Shown: positions 52,272 through 63,295 of the stretch, one piece after another
Position numbering within the stretch: position 1 is the first letter of the stretch
Layout: every line of letters starts with the position of its first letter
DNA from: Nomia melanderi
Lineage: Eukaryota; Arthropoda; Insecta; Hymenoptera; Halictidae
NCBI RefSeq assembly: GCF_051020985.1
Contig: NW_027475134.1
Span: 62,001-126,000 of the forward strand
Length of the DNA stretch: 64,000 bases
Reading direction: 5' to 3'
Position numbers and translations under genes: made by a program
Notes under the pieces: model-generated
Told to the model about the DNA's origin: nothing
Databases searched by the model: none
What the model saw: only the letters and a program-made list of their open reading frames with translations

Positions 52272-53321
52272 GTGAATTATCTGCAGGATGCCCTGGCGCA
52301 TGAATCTGTGCAGCGGGAACGACCTCGGACCACCAGGGGCCGAGAAAACCACCGTCTCATGGGGCCGGACACTCAGGGTCAGGGGAAAATCCAATATACA
52401 TCTGGTGATATCTCGGGTGCAATTAGAGAAGGCGCAATAAACCAAAGTGAATTACCCGCAGGAGGCCCTGGCGCATGAATCTGGGAAGCGGGAACGACCT
52501 CGGACCACCAGGGGCCAAGAAAACCACCGTCTCATGGGGCCGGACACTCAGGGTCAGGGAAAAATCCAATATATATCTGGTGATATCTCGGGTGCTACTA
52601 GAGATAGCGCAATAAACCAAAGTGAATTATCTGCAGGAGGCCCTGGCGCATGAATCTGTGCAGCGGGAACGACCTCGGACCACCAGGGGCCGAGAAAACC
52701 ACCGTCTCATGGGGCCGGACACTCAGGGTCAGGGGAAAATCCAATATATATCTGGTGATATCTCGGGTGCAATTAGAGATAGCGCAATAAACCAAAGTGA
52801 ATTATCTGCAGGAGGCCCTGGCGCATGAATCTGAGCAGCGGGAACGACCTCGGACCACCAGGGGCCAAGAAAACCACCGTCTCATGGGGCCGGACACTCA
52901 GGGTCAGGGAAAAATCCATTATATATCTGGTGATATCTCGGGTGCTATTAGAGATAGCGCAATAAACCAAAGTGAATTATCTGCAGGAGGCCCTGGCGCA
53001 TGAATCTGTGCAGCGGGAACGACCTCGGACCACCAGGAGCCGAGAAAACCACCGTCTCATGGGGCCGGACACTCAGGGTCAGAGAAAAATCCAATGTATA
53101 TCTGGTGATATCTCGGGTGGTATTACAGATACTGCAATAAATCAAAGTGCATTGTCTGTAGGAAGCCCTGGCGCATGAATCTGTGTAGCGGGAACGAGCT
53201 CGGACCACCAGGGGCCGAGAAAACCACCGTCTCATGCGGCCGGACACTCAGGGTCAGAGAAAAATCCAATATATATCTGGTGATATCTCGGGTGCTATTA
53301 GAGATAGCACAATAAACCAAA

Positions 53322-54196
53322 GTGAATTATCTGCAGGAGGCCCTGGCGCATGAATCTGTGCAGCGGGAGCGACCTCGGACCACCAGGGGCCGAGAAAACC
53401 ACCGTCTCATGGGGCCGGACTCTCAGGGTCAGAGAAAAATCCAATGTATATCTGGTGATATCTCGGGTGGTATTACAGATACTGCAATAAATCAAAGTGC
53501 ATTGTCTGTAGGAGGCCCTGGCGCATGAATCTGTGCAGCGGGAACGAGCTCGGACCACCAGGGGCCGAGAAAACCACCGTCTCATGCGGCCGGACACTCA
53601 GGATCAGAGAAAAATCCAATATATATCTGGTGATATCTCGGGTGCTATTAGAGATAGCACAATAAACCAAAGTGAATGATCTGCAGGAGGCCCTGGCGCA
53701 TGAATCTGTGCAGCGGGAACGACCTCGGACAACCAGGGGCCGAGAAAACCACCGTCTCATGGGGCCGGACACTCAGGGTCAGGGAAAAATCCAACATATA
53801 TCTGGTGATATCTTGGTTGCTATTACAGATAGCGCAATAAACCAAAGTGAATTATCTGCAGGAGGCCTTGGCGCATGAATCTGTGCAGCGAGAACGACCT
53901 CGGACCACCAGGGACCGAGAAAATTACAGATATTCGGAATCCGTCACCCAAGGTCATGTAAAAATCCAGCATATATCTGGTGATATCTCGGGTGCTATTA
54001 CAGATAGCGCAATAAACCAAAGTGAAATATCTGCAGGAGGCCCTGGCGCATGAATCTGTGCTGCGGGAACGACCTCGGATCACCAGGGTCCGAGAAAACC
54101 ACCGTCTCATGGGTCCGGACACTCAGGGTCAGGGAAAAATCCAATATATATCTGGTGATATCTCGGGTGCTATTAGAGATAGCGCAATAAACAAAA
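53322..54196. repeat. Pentamer cassette, second complete copy
   Basis: Matches 51397-52271 with few differences (V2 has AGAGATAGCAC where the first copy has AGTGATAGCAC). The intervening six monomers, 52272-53321, contain an unlinked V1-V2 pair, so the larger spacing is 11 monomers rather than a clean multiple of five. Confidence 0.87.
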
Positions 54197-54371
54197 GTGA
54201 ATTATCTGCAGGATGCCCTGGCGCATGAATCTGTGCAGCGGGAACGACCTCGGACCACCAGGGGCCGAGAAAACCACCGTCTCATGGGGCCGGACACTCA
54301 GGGTCAGGGGAAAATCCAATATATATCTGGTGATATCTCGGGTGCAATTAGAGATAGCGCAATAAACCAAA

Positions 54372-55245
54372 GTGAATTATCTGCAGGAGGCCCTGGCGCA
54401 TGAATCTGAGCAGCGGGAACGACCTCGGACCACCAGGGGCCAAGAAAACCACCGTCTCATGGGGCCGGACACTCAGGGTCAGGGAAAAATCCATTATATA
54501 TCTGGTGATATCTCGGGTGGTATTACAGATACTGCAATAAATCAAAGTGCATTGTCTGTAGGAGGCCCTGGCGCATGAATCTGTGCAGCGAGAACGACCT
54601 CGGACCACCAGGGACCGAGAAAATTACAGATATTCGGAATCCGTCACCCAAGGTCATGTAAAAATCCAGCATATATCTGGTGATATCTCGGGTGCTATTA
54701 CAGATAGCGCAATAAACCAAAGTGAATTATCTGCAGGAGGCGCTGGCGCATGAATCTGTGCAGCGGGAACGACCTCGGATCACCAGGGTCCGAGAAAACC
54801 ACCGTCTCATGGGGCCGGACACTCAGGGTCAGGGGAAAATCTAATATATGTCTGGTGATATCGCGGGTGCTATTACAGATAGCGCAATAAATCAGAGTGC
54901 ATTGTCTGTAGGAGGCCCTGGCGCATGAATCTGTGCAGCGGGAGCGACCTCGGACCACCAGGGGCCGAGAAAACCACCGTCTCATGGGGCCGGACACTCA
55001 GGGTCAGAGAAAAATCCAATGTATATCTGGTGATATCTCGGGTGGTATTACAGATACTGCAATAAATCAAAGTGCATTGTCTGTAGGAGGCCCTGATGCA
55101 TGAATCTGTGCAGCGGGAACGAGCTCGGACCACCAGGGGCCGAGAAAACCACCGTCTCATGCGGCCGGACACTCAGGATCAGAGAAAAATCCAATATATA
55201 TCTGGTGATATCTCGGGTGCTATTAGAGATAGCACAATAAACCAA
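54372..55245. repeat. Shortened cassette V1-B1-V5-V1-V2
   Basis: Here V1 (54372) passes directly to B1 (54547), skipping V2 and V3, then V5 (54722), V1 (54897) and V2 (55072). It is what an exchange between out-of-register cassettes would leave. The right part matches 60470-61050 at offset 5774. Confidence 0.78.
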
Positions 55246-56820
55246 AGTGAATTATCTGCAGGAGGCCCTGGCGCATGAATCTGTGCAGCGGGAACGACCT
55301 CGGACCACCAGGGGCCGAGAAAACCCACGTCTCACGGGGCCGGACACTCAGGGTCAGGGGATAATCCAATATATATCTGGTGATATCTCGGGTGCTATTA
55401 GAGATAGCGCAATAAATCAAAGTGAATTATCTGCAGGTTGCCCTGGCGCAAGAATCTGTGCAGCGGGATCGACCGCGGACCATGAGGGACCGAGAAAACC
55501 ATCGACACATGGGGCCGGACTGTCAGGGTCAGGGAAAAATCTAATATATATCTGGTGATATCTCGGGCGCTCTTACAGATAGCGCAATAAATCAAAGTGC
55601 ATTGTCTGTAGGAGGCCGTGGCGCATGAATCTGGCCAACGGGAACGAACTCGGACCACCACGGGCCGAGAAAACCACCGTCTCATGGGGCCGGACACTCA
55701 GGGTCAGGGAAAAATCCAATATATATCTGGTGATATCTCGGGTGCTGTTAGAGATAGCGCAATAAACCAAAGTGAATTATCTGCAGGAGGCCCTGGCGCA
55801 TGAATCTGTGCAACGGGAACGACCTCGGACCACCAGGGGCCGAGAAAACCACAGTCTCATGGGGCCGGATACTCCTTGTCAGGGGAAAATCCAATATATA
55901 TCTGGTGATATCTCGGGTGCTATTACAGATACCGCAATAAATCAAATTACATTGTCTGTAGGAGGCCCTGGCGCATAAATCTGTGCAGCGGGAAAGACCT
56001 CGGACCACCAGGGGCCGAGAAAACCACAGTCTCATGGCGCCGGACACTCAGGGTCAGGGGAAAATCCAGTATATATCTGGTGATATCTCGGCTGCTATTA
56101 GGATAGCGCAATAAACCAAAGTGAATTATCTGCAGAAGGCCCTGGCTCATGAATCTGTGCAGCGGGAACGCCCTCGGACCACCAGGGGCCGAGAAAACCA
56201 CCGTCTCATGGTGCCTGACACTCAGGGTCAGGGAAAAATCCAATATATATCTGGTGATATCTCGGGTGCTATTAGAGATAGCGCAATAAACCAAAGTGAA
56301 TTATCTGCAGAAGGCCGTGGCCCATGAATCTGTGCAGCGAGAATGACCTCGGACCACCAGGGGCCGAGAAAACCACAGTCTCATGGGGCCTGACACTCAG
56401 GGTCAGGGGAAAATCCAATATATATCTGTTGATATCTCGGGTGCTATTAGAGATAGCGCAATAAACCAAAGTGAATTATCTGCAGGAGGCCCTGGCGCAT
56501 GAATCTGTGCAGCGGGAACGACCTCGGACCACCAGGAGCCGAGAAAACCACCGTCTCATGGGGCCGGACACTCAGGGTCAGGGGAAAATCCAATATATAT
56601 CTGGTGATATCTCGGGTGCAATTAGAGATAGCGCAATAAACCAAAGTGAATTATCTGCAGGAGGCCCTGGCGCATGAATCTGAGCAGCGGGAACGACCTC
56701 GGACCACCAGGGGCCAAGAAAACCACCGTCTCATGGGGCCGGACACTCAGGGTCAGGGAAAAATCCATTATATATCTGGTGATATCTCGGGTGCTATTAG
56801 AGATAGCGCAATAAACCAAA

Positions 56821-58395
56821 GTGAATTATCTGCAGGAGGCCCTGGCGCATGAATCTGTGCAGCGGGAACGACCTCGGACCACCAGGAGCCGAGAAAACCA
56901 CCGTCTCATGAGGCCGGACACTCAGGGTCAGAGAAAAATCCAATGTATATCTGGTGATATCTCGGGTGGTATTACAGATACTGCAATAAATCAAAGTGCA
57001 TTGTCTGTAGGCAGCCCTGGCGCATGAATCTGTGCAGCGGGAGCGACCTCGGACCACCAGGGGCCGAGAAAACCACCGTCTCATGCGGCCGGACACTCAG
57101 GGTCAGAGAAAAATCCAATATATATCTGGTGATATCTCGGGTGCTATTAGAGATAGCACAATAAACCAAAGTGAATTATCTGCAGGAGGCCCTGGCGCAT
57201 GAATCTGTGCAGCGGGAGCGACCTCGGACCACCAGGGGCCGAGAAAACTACCGTCTCATGGGGCCGGACACTCAGGGTCAGGGAAAAATCCAACATATAT
57301 CTGGTGATATCTTGGTTGCTATTACAGATAGCGCAATAAACCAAAGTGAATTATCTGCAGGAGGCCTTGGCGCATGAATCTGTGCAGCGAGAACCACCTC
57401 GGACCACCAGGGACCGAGAAAATTACAGATATTAGGAATCCGTCACCCAAGGTCATGTAAAAATCCAGCATATATCTGGTGATATCTCGGGTGCTATTAC
57501 AGATAGCGCAATAAACCAAAGTGAATTATCTGCAGGAGGCCCTGGCGCATGAATCTGTGCTGCGGGAACGACCTCGGATCACCAGGGTCCGAGAAAACCA
57601 CCGTCTCATGGGGCCGGACACTCAGGGTCAGGGGAAAATCTAATATATGTCTGGTGATATCGCGGGTGCTATTACAGATAGCGCAATAAATCAGAGTGCA
57701 TTGTCTGTAGGAGGCCCTGGCGCATGAATCTGTGCAGCGGGAGCGACCTCGGACCACCAGGGGCCGAGAAAACCACCGTCTCATGGGGCCGGACACTCAG
57801 GGTCAGAGAAAAATCCAACGTATATCTGGTGATATCTCGGGTGGTATTGCAGATACTGCAATAAATCAAAGTGCATTGTCTGTAGGAGGCCCTGGCGCAT
57901 GAATCTGTGCAGCGGGAACGAGCTCGGACCACCAGGGGCCGAGAAAACCACCGTCTCATGCGGCCGGACACTCAGGATCAGAGAAAAATCCAATATATAT
58001 CTGGTGATATCTCGGGTGCTATTAGAGATAGCACAATAAACCAAAGTGAATTATCTGCAGGAGGCCCTGGCGCATGAATCTGTGCAGCGGGAACGACCTC
58101 GGACCACCAGGGGCCGAGAAAACCACCGTCTCATGGGGCCGGACACTCAGGGTCAGGGAAAAATCCAATATATATCTGGTGATATCTTGGTTGCTATTAC
58201 AGATAGCGCAATAAACCAAAGTGAATTATCTGCAGGAGGCCTTGGCGCATGAATCTGTGCAGCGAGAACGACCTCGGACCACCAGGGACCGAGAAAATTA
58301 CAGATTTTCGGTATCCGTCACCAATAGTCATGTAAAAATCCAGCATATATATGGAGCTTTCTCGTGTGCTATTACAGATAGCGCAATAGATCAAA
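56821..58395. repeat. Nine monomers cycling V1-V2-V3-B1-V5-V1-V2-V3-B2
   Basis: The longest contiguous run of the pentamer order; V3 recurs exactly 875 bp apart (57171 and 58046). The final B monomer is type B2 instead of B1 (GATTTTCGGTATCC, TATGGAGCTTTCTCG), showing that the B slot can be filled by either subtype. Confidence 0.87.
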
Positions 58396-59045
58396 GTGCA
58401 TTGTCTGTAGGAGGCCCTGGCGCATGAATCTGTGCAGCGGGAACGACCTCGGACCACCAGGGGCCAAGAAAACCACCGTCTCATGGGGCCGGACACTCAG
58501 GGTCAGGGAAAAATCCAATATATATCTCGTGATATCTTGGTTGCTATTACAGATAGCGCAATAAACCAAAGTGAATTATCTGCAGGAGGCCTTGGCGCAT
58601 GAATCTGTGCAGCGAGAACGACCTCGGACCACCAGGGACCGAGAAAATTACAGATATTCGGAATCCGTCACCCAAGGTCATGTAAAAATCCAGCATATAT
58701 CTGGTGATATCTCGGGTGCTATTACAGATAGCGCAATAAACCAAAGTGAATTATCTGCAGGAGGCCCTGGCGCATGAATCTGTGCAGCGGGAACGACCTC
58801 GGATCACCAGGGTCCGAGAAAATTACAGATTTTCGGTATCCGTCACCAATAGTCATGTAAAAATCCAGCATATATATGGAGCTTTCTCGTGTGCTATTAC
58901 AGATAGCGCAATAGATCAAAGTGCATTGTCTGTAGGAGGCCCTGGCGCATGAATCTGTGCAGCGGGAACGACCTCGGACCACCAGGGGCCAAGAAAACCA
59001 CCGTCTCATGGGGCCGGACACTCAGGGTCAGGGAAAAATCCAATA
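58296..59045. repeat. Trimer duplication at 525-bp spacing with a V5/B2 chimera
   Basis: The B2 segment with CACCAATAGTCATG and GCAATAGATCAAAG occurs at 58296 and 58821, each followed by a monomer reading GGGGCCAAGAAAACC. In the second, the left half is V5 (GGATCACCAGGGTCCGAG) joined directly to B2, a clear recombinant monomer near 58800-58820. Confidence 0.8.
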
Positions 59046-59046
59046 T

Positions 59047-59840
59047 ATATCTGGTGATATCTCGGGTGCTACTAGAGATAGCGCACTAAACCACAGTGAA
59101 TTATCTGCAGGAGGCCCTGGCGCATGAATCTGTGCAGCGGGAACGACCTCGGACCACCAGGGGCCGAGAAAACCACCGTCTCATGGGGCCGGACACTCAG
59201 GGTCAGGGGAAAATCCAGTATATATCTGGTGATATCTCGGGTGCAATTAGAGATAGCGCAATAAACCAAAGTGAATTATCTGCAGGAGGCCCTGGCGCAT
59301 GAATCTGTGCAGCGGGAACGATCTCGGACCACCAGGGGGCAAGAAAACCACCGTCTCATGGGGCCGGACACTCAGGGTCAGGGAAAAATCCAATATATAT
59401 CTGGTGATATCTCGGGTGCTACTAGAGATAGCGCAATAAACCAAAGTGAAGTATCTGCAGGAGGTCCTGGCGCATGAATCTGTGCAGCGGGAAAGACCTC
59501 GGACCACCAGGGGCCAAGAAAACCACCGTCTCATGGGTCCGGACACTCAGGGTCAGGGAAAAATCCAATATATATCTGGTGATATCTCGGGTGCTATTAG
59601 AGATAGCGCAATAAACAAAAGTGAATTATCTGCAGGATGCCCTGGCGCATGAATCTGTGCAGCGGGAACGACCTCGGACCACCAGGGGCCGAGAAAACCA
59701 CCGTCTCATGGGGCCGGACACTCAGGGTCAGGGGAAAATCCAATATATATCTGGTGATATCTCGGGTGCAATTAGAGATAGCGCAATAAACCAAAGTGAA
59801 TTATCTGCAGGAGGCCCTGGCGCATGAATCTGAGCAGCTG
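59047..59840. repeat. 790-bp block repeated at 62197-62990 (offset 3150 bp, 18 monomers)
   Basis: Five monomers recur in order, marked by GCTACTAGAGATAGCGC, AACCACAGTGAATTATC, GGGGGCAAGAAAACC, GGGAAAGACCTCGG and TGCAGGATGCCC. The two copies differ at single bases such as GCACTAAACC versus GCAATAAACC. Confidence 0.8.
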
Positions 59841-59970
59841 GAACGACCTCGGACGACCAGGGGCCGAGAAAACCACCGTCTCATGGGGCCGGACACTCAG
59901 GGTGAGGGAAAAATCCAATATATATCTGGTGATATCTCGGGTGCTATTACAGATAGCGCAATAAACCAAC

Positions 59971-61370
59971 GTGCATTGTCTGTAGGAGGCCCTGGCGCAT
60001 GTACCTGTGCAGCGGGAACGAGCTCGGACCACCAGGGGCCGAGAAAACCACCGTCTCATGCGGCCGGACACTCAGGATCAGAGAAAAATCCAATATATAT
60101 CTGGTGATATCTCGGGTGCTATTAGAGATAGCACAATAAACCAAAGTGAATGATCTGCAGGAGGCCCTGGCGCATGAATCTGTGCAGCGGGAACGACCTC
60201 GGACAACCAGGGGCCGAGAAAACCACCGTCACATGGGGCCGGACACTCAGGGTCAGGGAAAAATCCAACATATATCTGGTGATATCTTGGTTGCTATTAC
60301 AGATAGCGCAATAAACCAAAGTGAATTATCTGCAGGAGGCCTTGGCGCATGAATCTGTGCAGCGAGAACGACCTCGGACCACCAGGGACCGAGAAAATTA
60401 CAGATATTCGGAATCCGTCACCCAAGGTCATGTAAAAATCCAGCATATATCTGGTGATATCTCGGGTGCTATTACAGATAGCGCAATAAACCAAAGTGAA
60501 TTATCTGCAGGAGGCCCTGGCGCATGAATCTGTGCAGCGGGAACGACCTCGGATCACCAGGGTCCGAGAAAACCACCGTCTCATGGGGCCGGACACTCAG
60601 GGTCAGGGGAAAATCTAATATATGTCTGGTGATATCGCGGGTGCTATTACAGATAGCGCAATAAATCAGAGTGCATTGTCTGTAGGAGGCCCTGGCGCAT
60701 GAATCTGTGCAGCGGGAGCGACCTCGGACCACCAGGGGCCGAGAAAACCACCGTCTCATGGGGCCGGACACTCAGGGTCAGAGAAAAATCCAATGTATAT
60801 CTGGTGATATCTCGGGTGGTATTACAGATACTGCAATAAATCAAAGTGCATTGTCTGTAGGAGGCCCTGATGCATGAATCTGTGCAGCGGGAACGAGCTC
60901 GGACCACCAGGGGCCGAGAAAACCACCGTCTCATGCGGCCGGACACTCAGGATCAGAGAAAAATCCAATATATATCTGGTGATATCTCGGGTGCTATTAG
61001 AGATAGCACAATAAACCAAAGTGAATTATCTGCAGGAGGCCCTGGCGCATGAATCTGTGCAGCGGGAACGACCTCGGACCACCAGGGGCCGAGAAAACCA
61101 CCGTCTCATGGGGCCGGACACTCAGTGTCAGGGAAAAATCCAATATATATCTGGTGATATCTTGGTTGCTATTACAGATAGCGCAATAAACCAAAGTGAA
61201 TTATCTGCAGGAGGCCTTGGCGCATGAATCTGTGCAGCGAGAACGACCTCGGACCACCAGGGACCGAGAAAATTACAGATATTCGGAATCCGTCACCCAA
61301 GGTCATGTAAAAATCCAGCATATATCTGGTGATATCTCGGGTGCAATTAGAGATAGCGCAATAAACCAAA
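59971..61370. repeat. Eight monomers cycling V2-V3-B1-V5-V1-V2-V3-B1
   Basis: Second contiguous run of the pentamer order, with V3 at 60146 and 61021, 875 bp apart. The start monomer has GGCGCATGTACCTG with the V2 right part. After the last B1 the order breaks and a monomer with GGGGGCAAG follows. Confidence 0.87.
61196..61370. repeat. Representative divergent monomer, type B1
   Basis: Both flanks match type A, but about 61268-61318 is replaced by an alternative of the same length containing TTACAGATATTCGG and CCGTCACCCAAGGTCATG. The monomer stays exactly 175 bp. Other B1 or B1-like copies have this segment near 4580, 6680, 7030, 7555, 10185, 10705, 12280, 13155, 15955, 31880, 45175, 52000, 53925, 54625, 57420, 58650, 60395, 61620, 61970, 63195 and 63895. 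The clustered differences and clean edges suggest an old sister subfamily or segmental conversion rather than gradual drift. Confidence 0.85.
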
Positions 61371-62070
61371 GTGAATTATCTGCAGGAGGCCCTGGCGCAT
61401 GAATCTGTGCAGCGGGAACGACCTCGGACCACCAGGGGGCAAGAAAACCACCGTTTCATGGGGCCGGACACTCAGGGTCAGGGAAAAATCCAATATATAT
61501 CTGGTGATATCTCGGGTGCTACTAGAGATAGCGCAATAAACCAAAGTGAATTATCTGCAGGAGGTCCTGGCGCATGCATCTGTGCAGCGAGAACGACCTC
61601 GGACCACCAGGGACCGAGAAAATTACAGATATTCGGAATCCGTCACCCAAGGTCATGTAAAAATCCAGCATATATCTGGTGATATCTCGGGTGCTATTAC
61701 AGATAGCGCAATAAACCAAAGTGAATTATCTGCAGGAGGCCCTGGCGCATGAATCTGTGCAGCGGGAACGACCTCGGACCACCAGGGGGCAAGAAAATCA
61801 CCGTCTCATGAGGCCGGACACTCAGGGTCAGGGAAAAATCCAATATATATCTGGTGATATCTCGGGTGCTACTAGAGATAGCGCAATAAACCAAAGTGAA
61901 TTATCTGCAGGAGGTCCTGGCGCATGCATCTGTGCAGCGAGAACGACCTCGGACCCCCAGGGACCGAGAAAATTACAGATATTCGGAATCCGTCACCCAA
62001 GGTCATGTAATAATCCAGCATATATCAGGTGATATCTCGGGTGCTATTACAGATAGCGCAATAAACCAAA
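61371..62070. repeat. Tandem dimer, 2 x 350 bp (A plus B1)
   Basis: Two copies of a type A monomer with GGGGGCAAGAAAA and CTACTAGAG followed by a B1 monomer starting GGTCCTGGCGCATGCATC. The second B1 has GTAATAATCC and ATATCAGGTG. A third A half follows from 62071 without its B1 partner. Confidence 0.82.
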
Positions 62071-63295
62071 GTGAATTATCTGCAGGAGGCCCTGGCGCAT
62101 GAATCTGTGCTGCGGGAACGACCTCGGACCACCAGGGGCCAAGAAAACCACCGTCTCATGGGGCCGGACACTCAGGGTCAGGGAAAAATCCAATATATAT
62201 CTGGTGATATCTCGGGTGCTACTAGAGATAGCGCAATAAACCACAGTGAATTATCTGCAGGAGGCCCTGGCGCATGAATCTGTGCAGCGGGAACGACCTC
62301 GGACCACCAGGGGCCGAGAAAACCACCGTCTCATGGGGCCGGACACTCAGGGTCAGGGGAAAATCCAGTATATATCTGGTGATATCTCGGGTGCAATTAG
62401 AGATAGCGCAATAAACCAAAGTGAATTATCTGCAGGAGGCCCTGGCGCATGAATCTGTGCAGCGGGAACGACCTCGGACCACCAGGGGGCAAGAAAACCA
62501 CCGTCTCATGGGGCCGGACACTCAGGGTCAGGGAAAAATCCAATATATATCTGGTGATATCTCGGGTGCTACTAGAGATAGCGCAATAAACCAAAGTGAA
62601 TTATCTGCAGGAGGTCCTGGCGCATGCATCTGTGCAGCGGGAAAGACCTCGGACCACCAGGGGCCAAGAAAACCACCGTCTCATGGGTCCGGACACTCAG
62701 GGTCAGGGAAAAATCCAATATATATCTGGTGATATCTCGGGTGCTATTAGAGATAGCGCAATAAACAAAAGTGAATTATCTGCAGGATGCCCTGGCGCAT
62801 GAATCTGTGCAGCGGGAACGACCTCGGACCACCAGGGGCCGAGAAAACCACCGTCTCATGGGGCCGGACACTCAGGGTCAGGGGAAAATCCAATATATAT
62901 CTGGTGATATCTCGGGTGCAATTAGAGATAGCGCAATAAACCAAAGTGAATTATCTGCAGGAGGCCCTGGCGCATGAATCTGAGCAGCGGGAACGACCTC
63001 GGACCACCAGGGGCCAAGAAAACCACCGTCTCATGGGGCCGGACACTCAGGGTCAGGGAAAAATCCAATATATATCTGGTGATATCTCGGGTGCAATTAG
63101 AGATAGCGCAATAAACCAAAGTGAATTATCTGCAGGAGGCCTTGGCGCATGAATCTGTGCAGCGAGAACGACCTCGGACCACCAGGGACCGAGAAAATTA
63201 CAGATATTCGGAATCCGTCACCCAAGGTCATGTAAAAATCCAGCATATATCTGGTGATATCTCGGGTGCTATTACAGATAGCGCAATAAACCAAA

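Noticed and set aside
49974..61050. A 33-monomer super-repeat (offset 5774 seen for both 49.97/55.75 kb and 54.7/60.47 kb)
   Set aside because: The two pairs share the same offset, but intervening monomers do not line up: for example the B1 monomer near 52000 has no partner near 57774. It is more likely coincidence or a relic than a continuous period.
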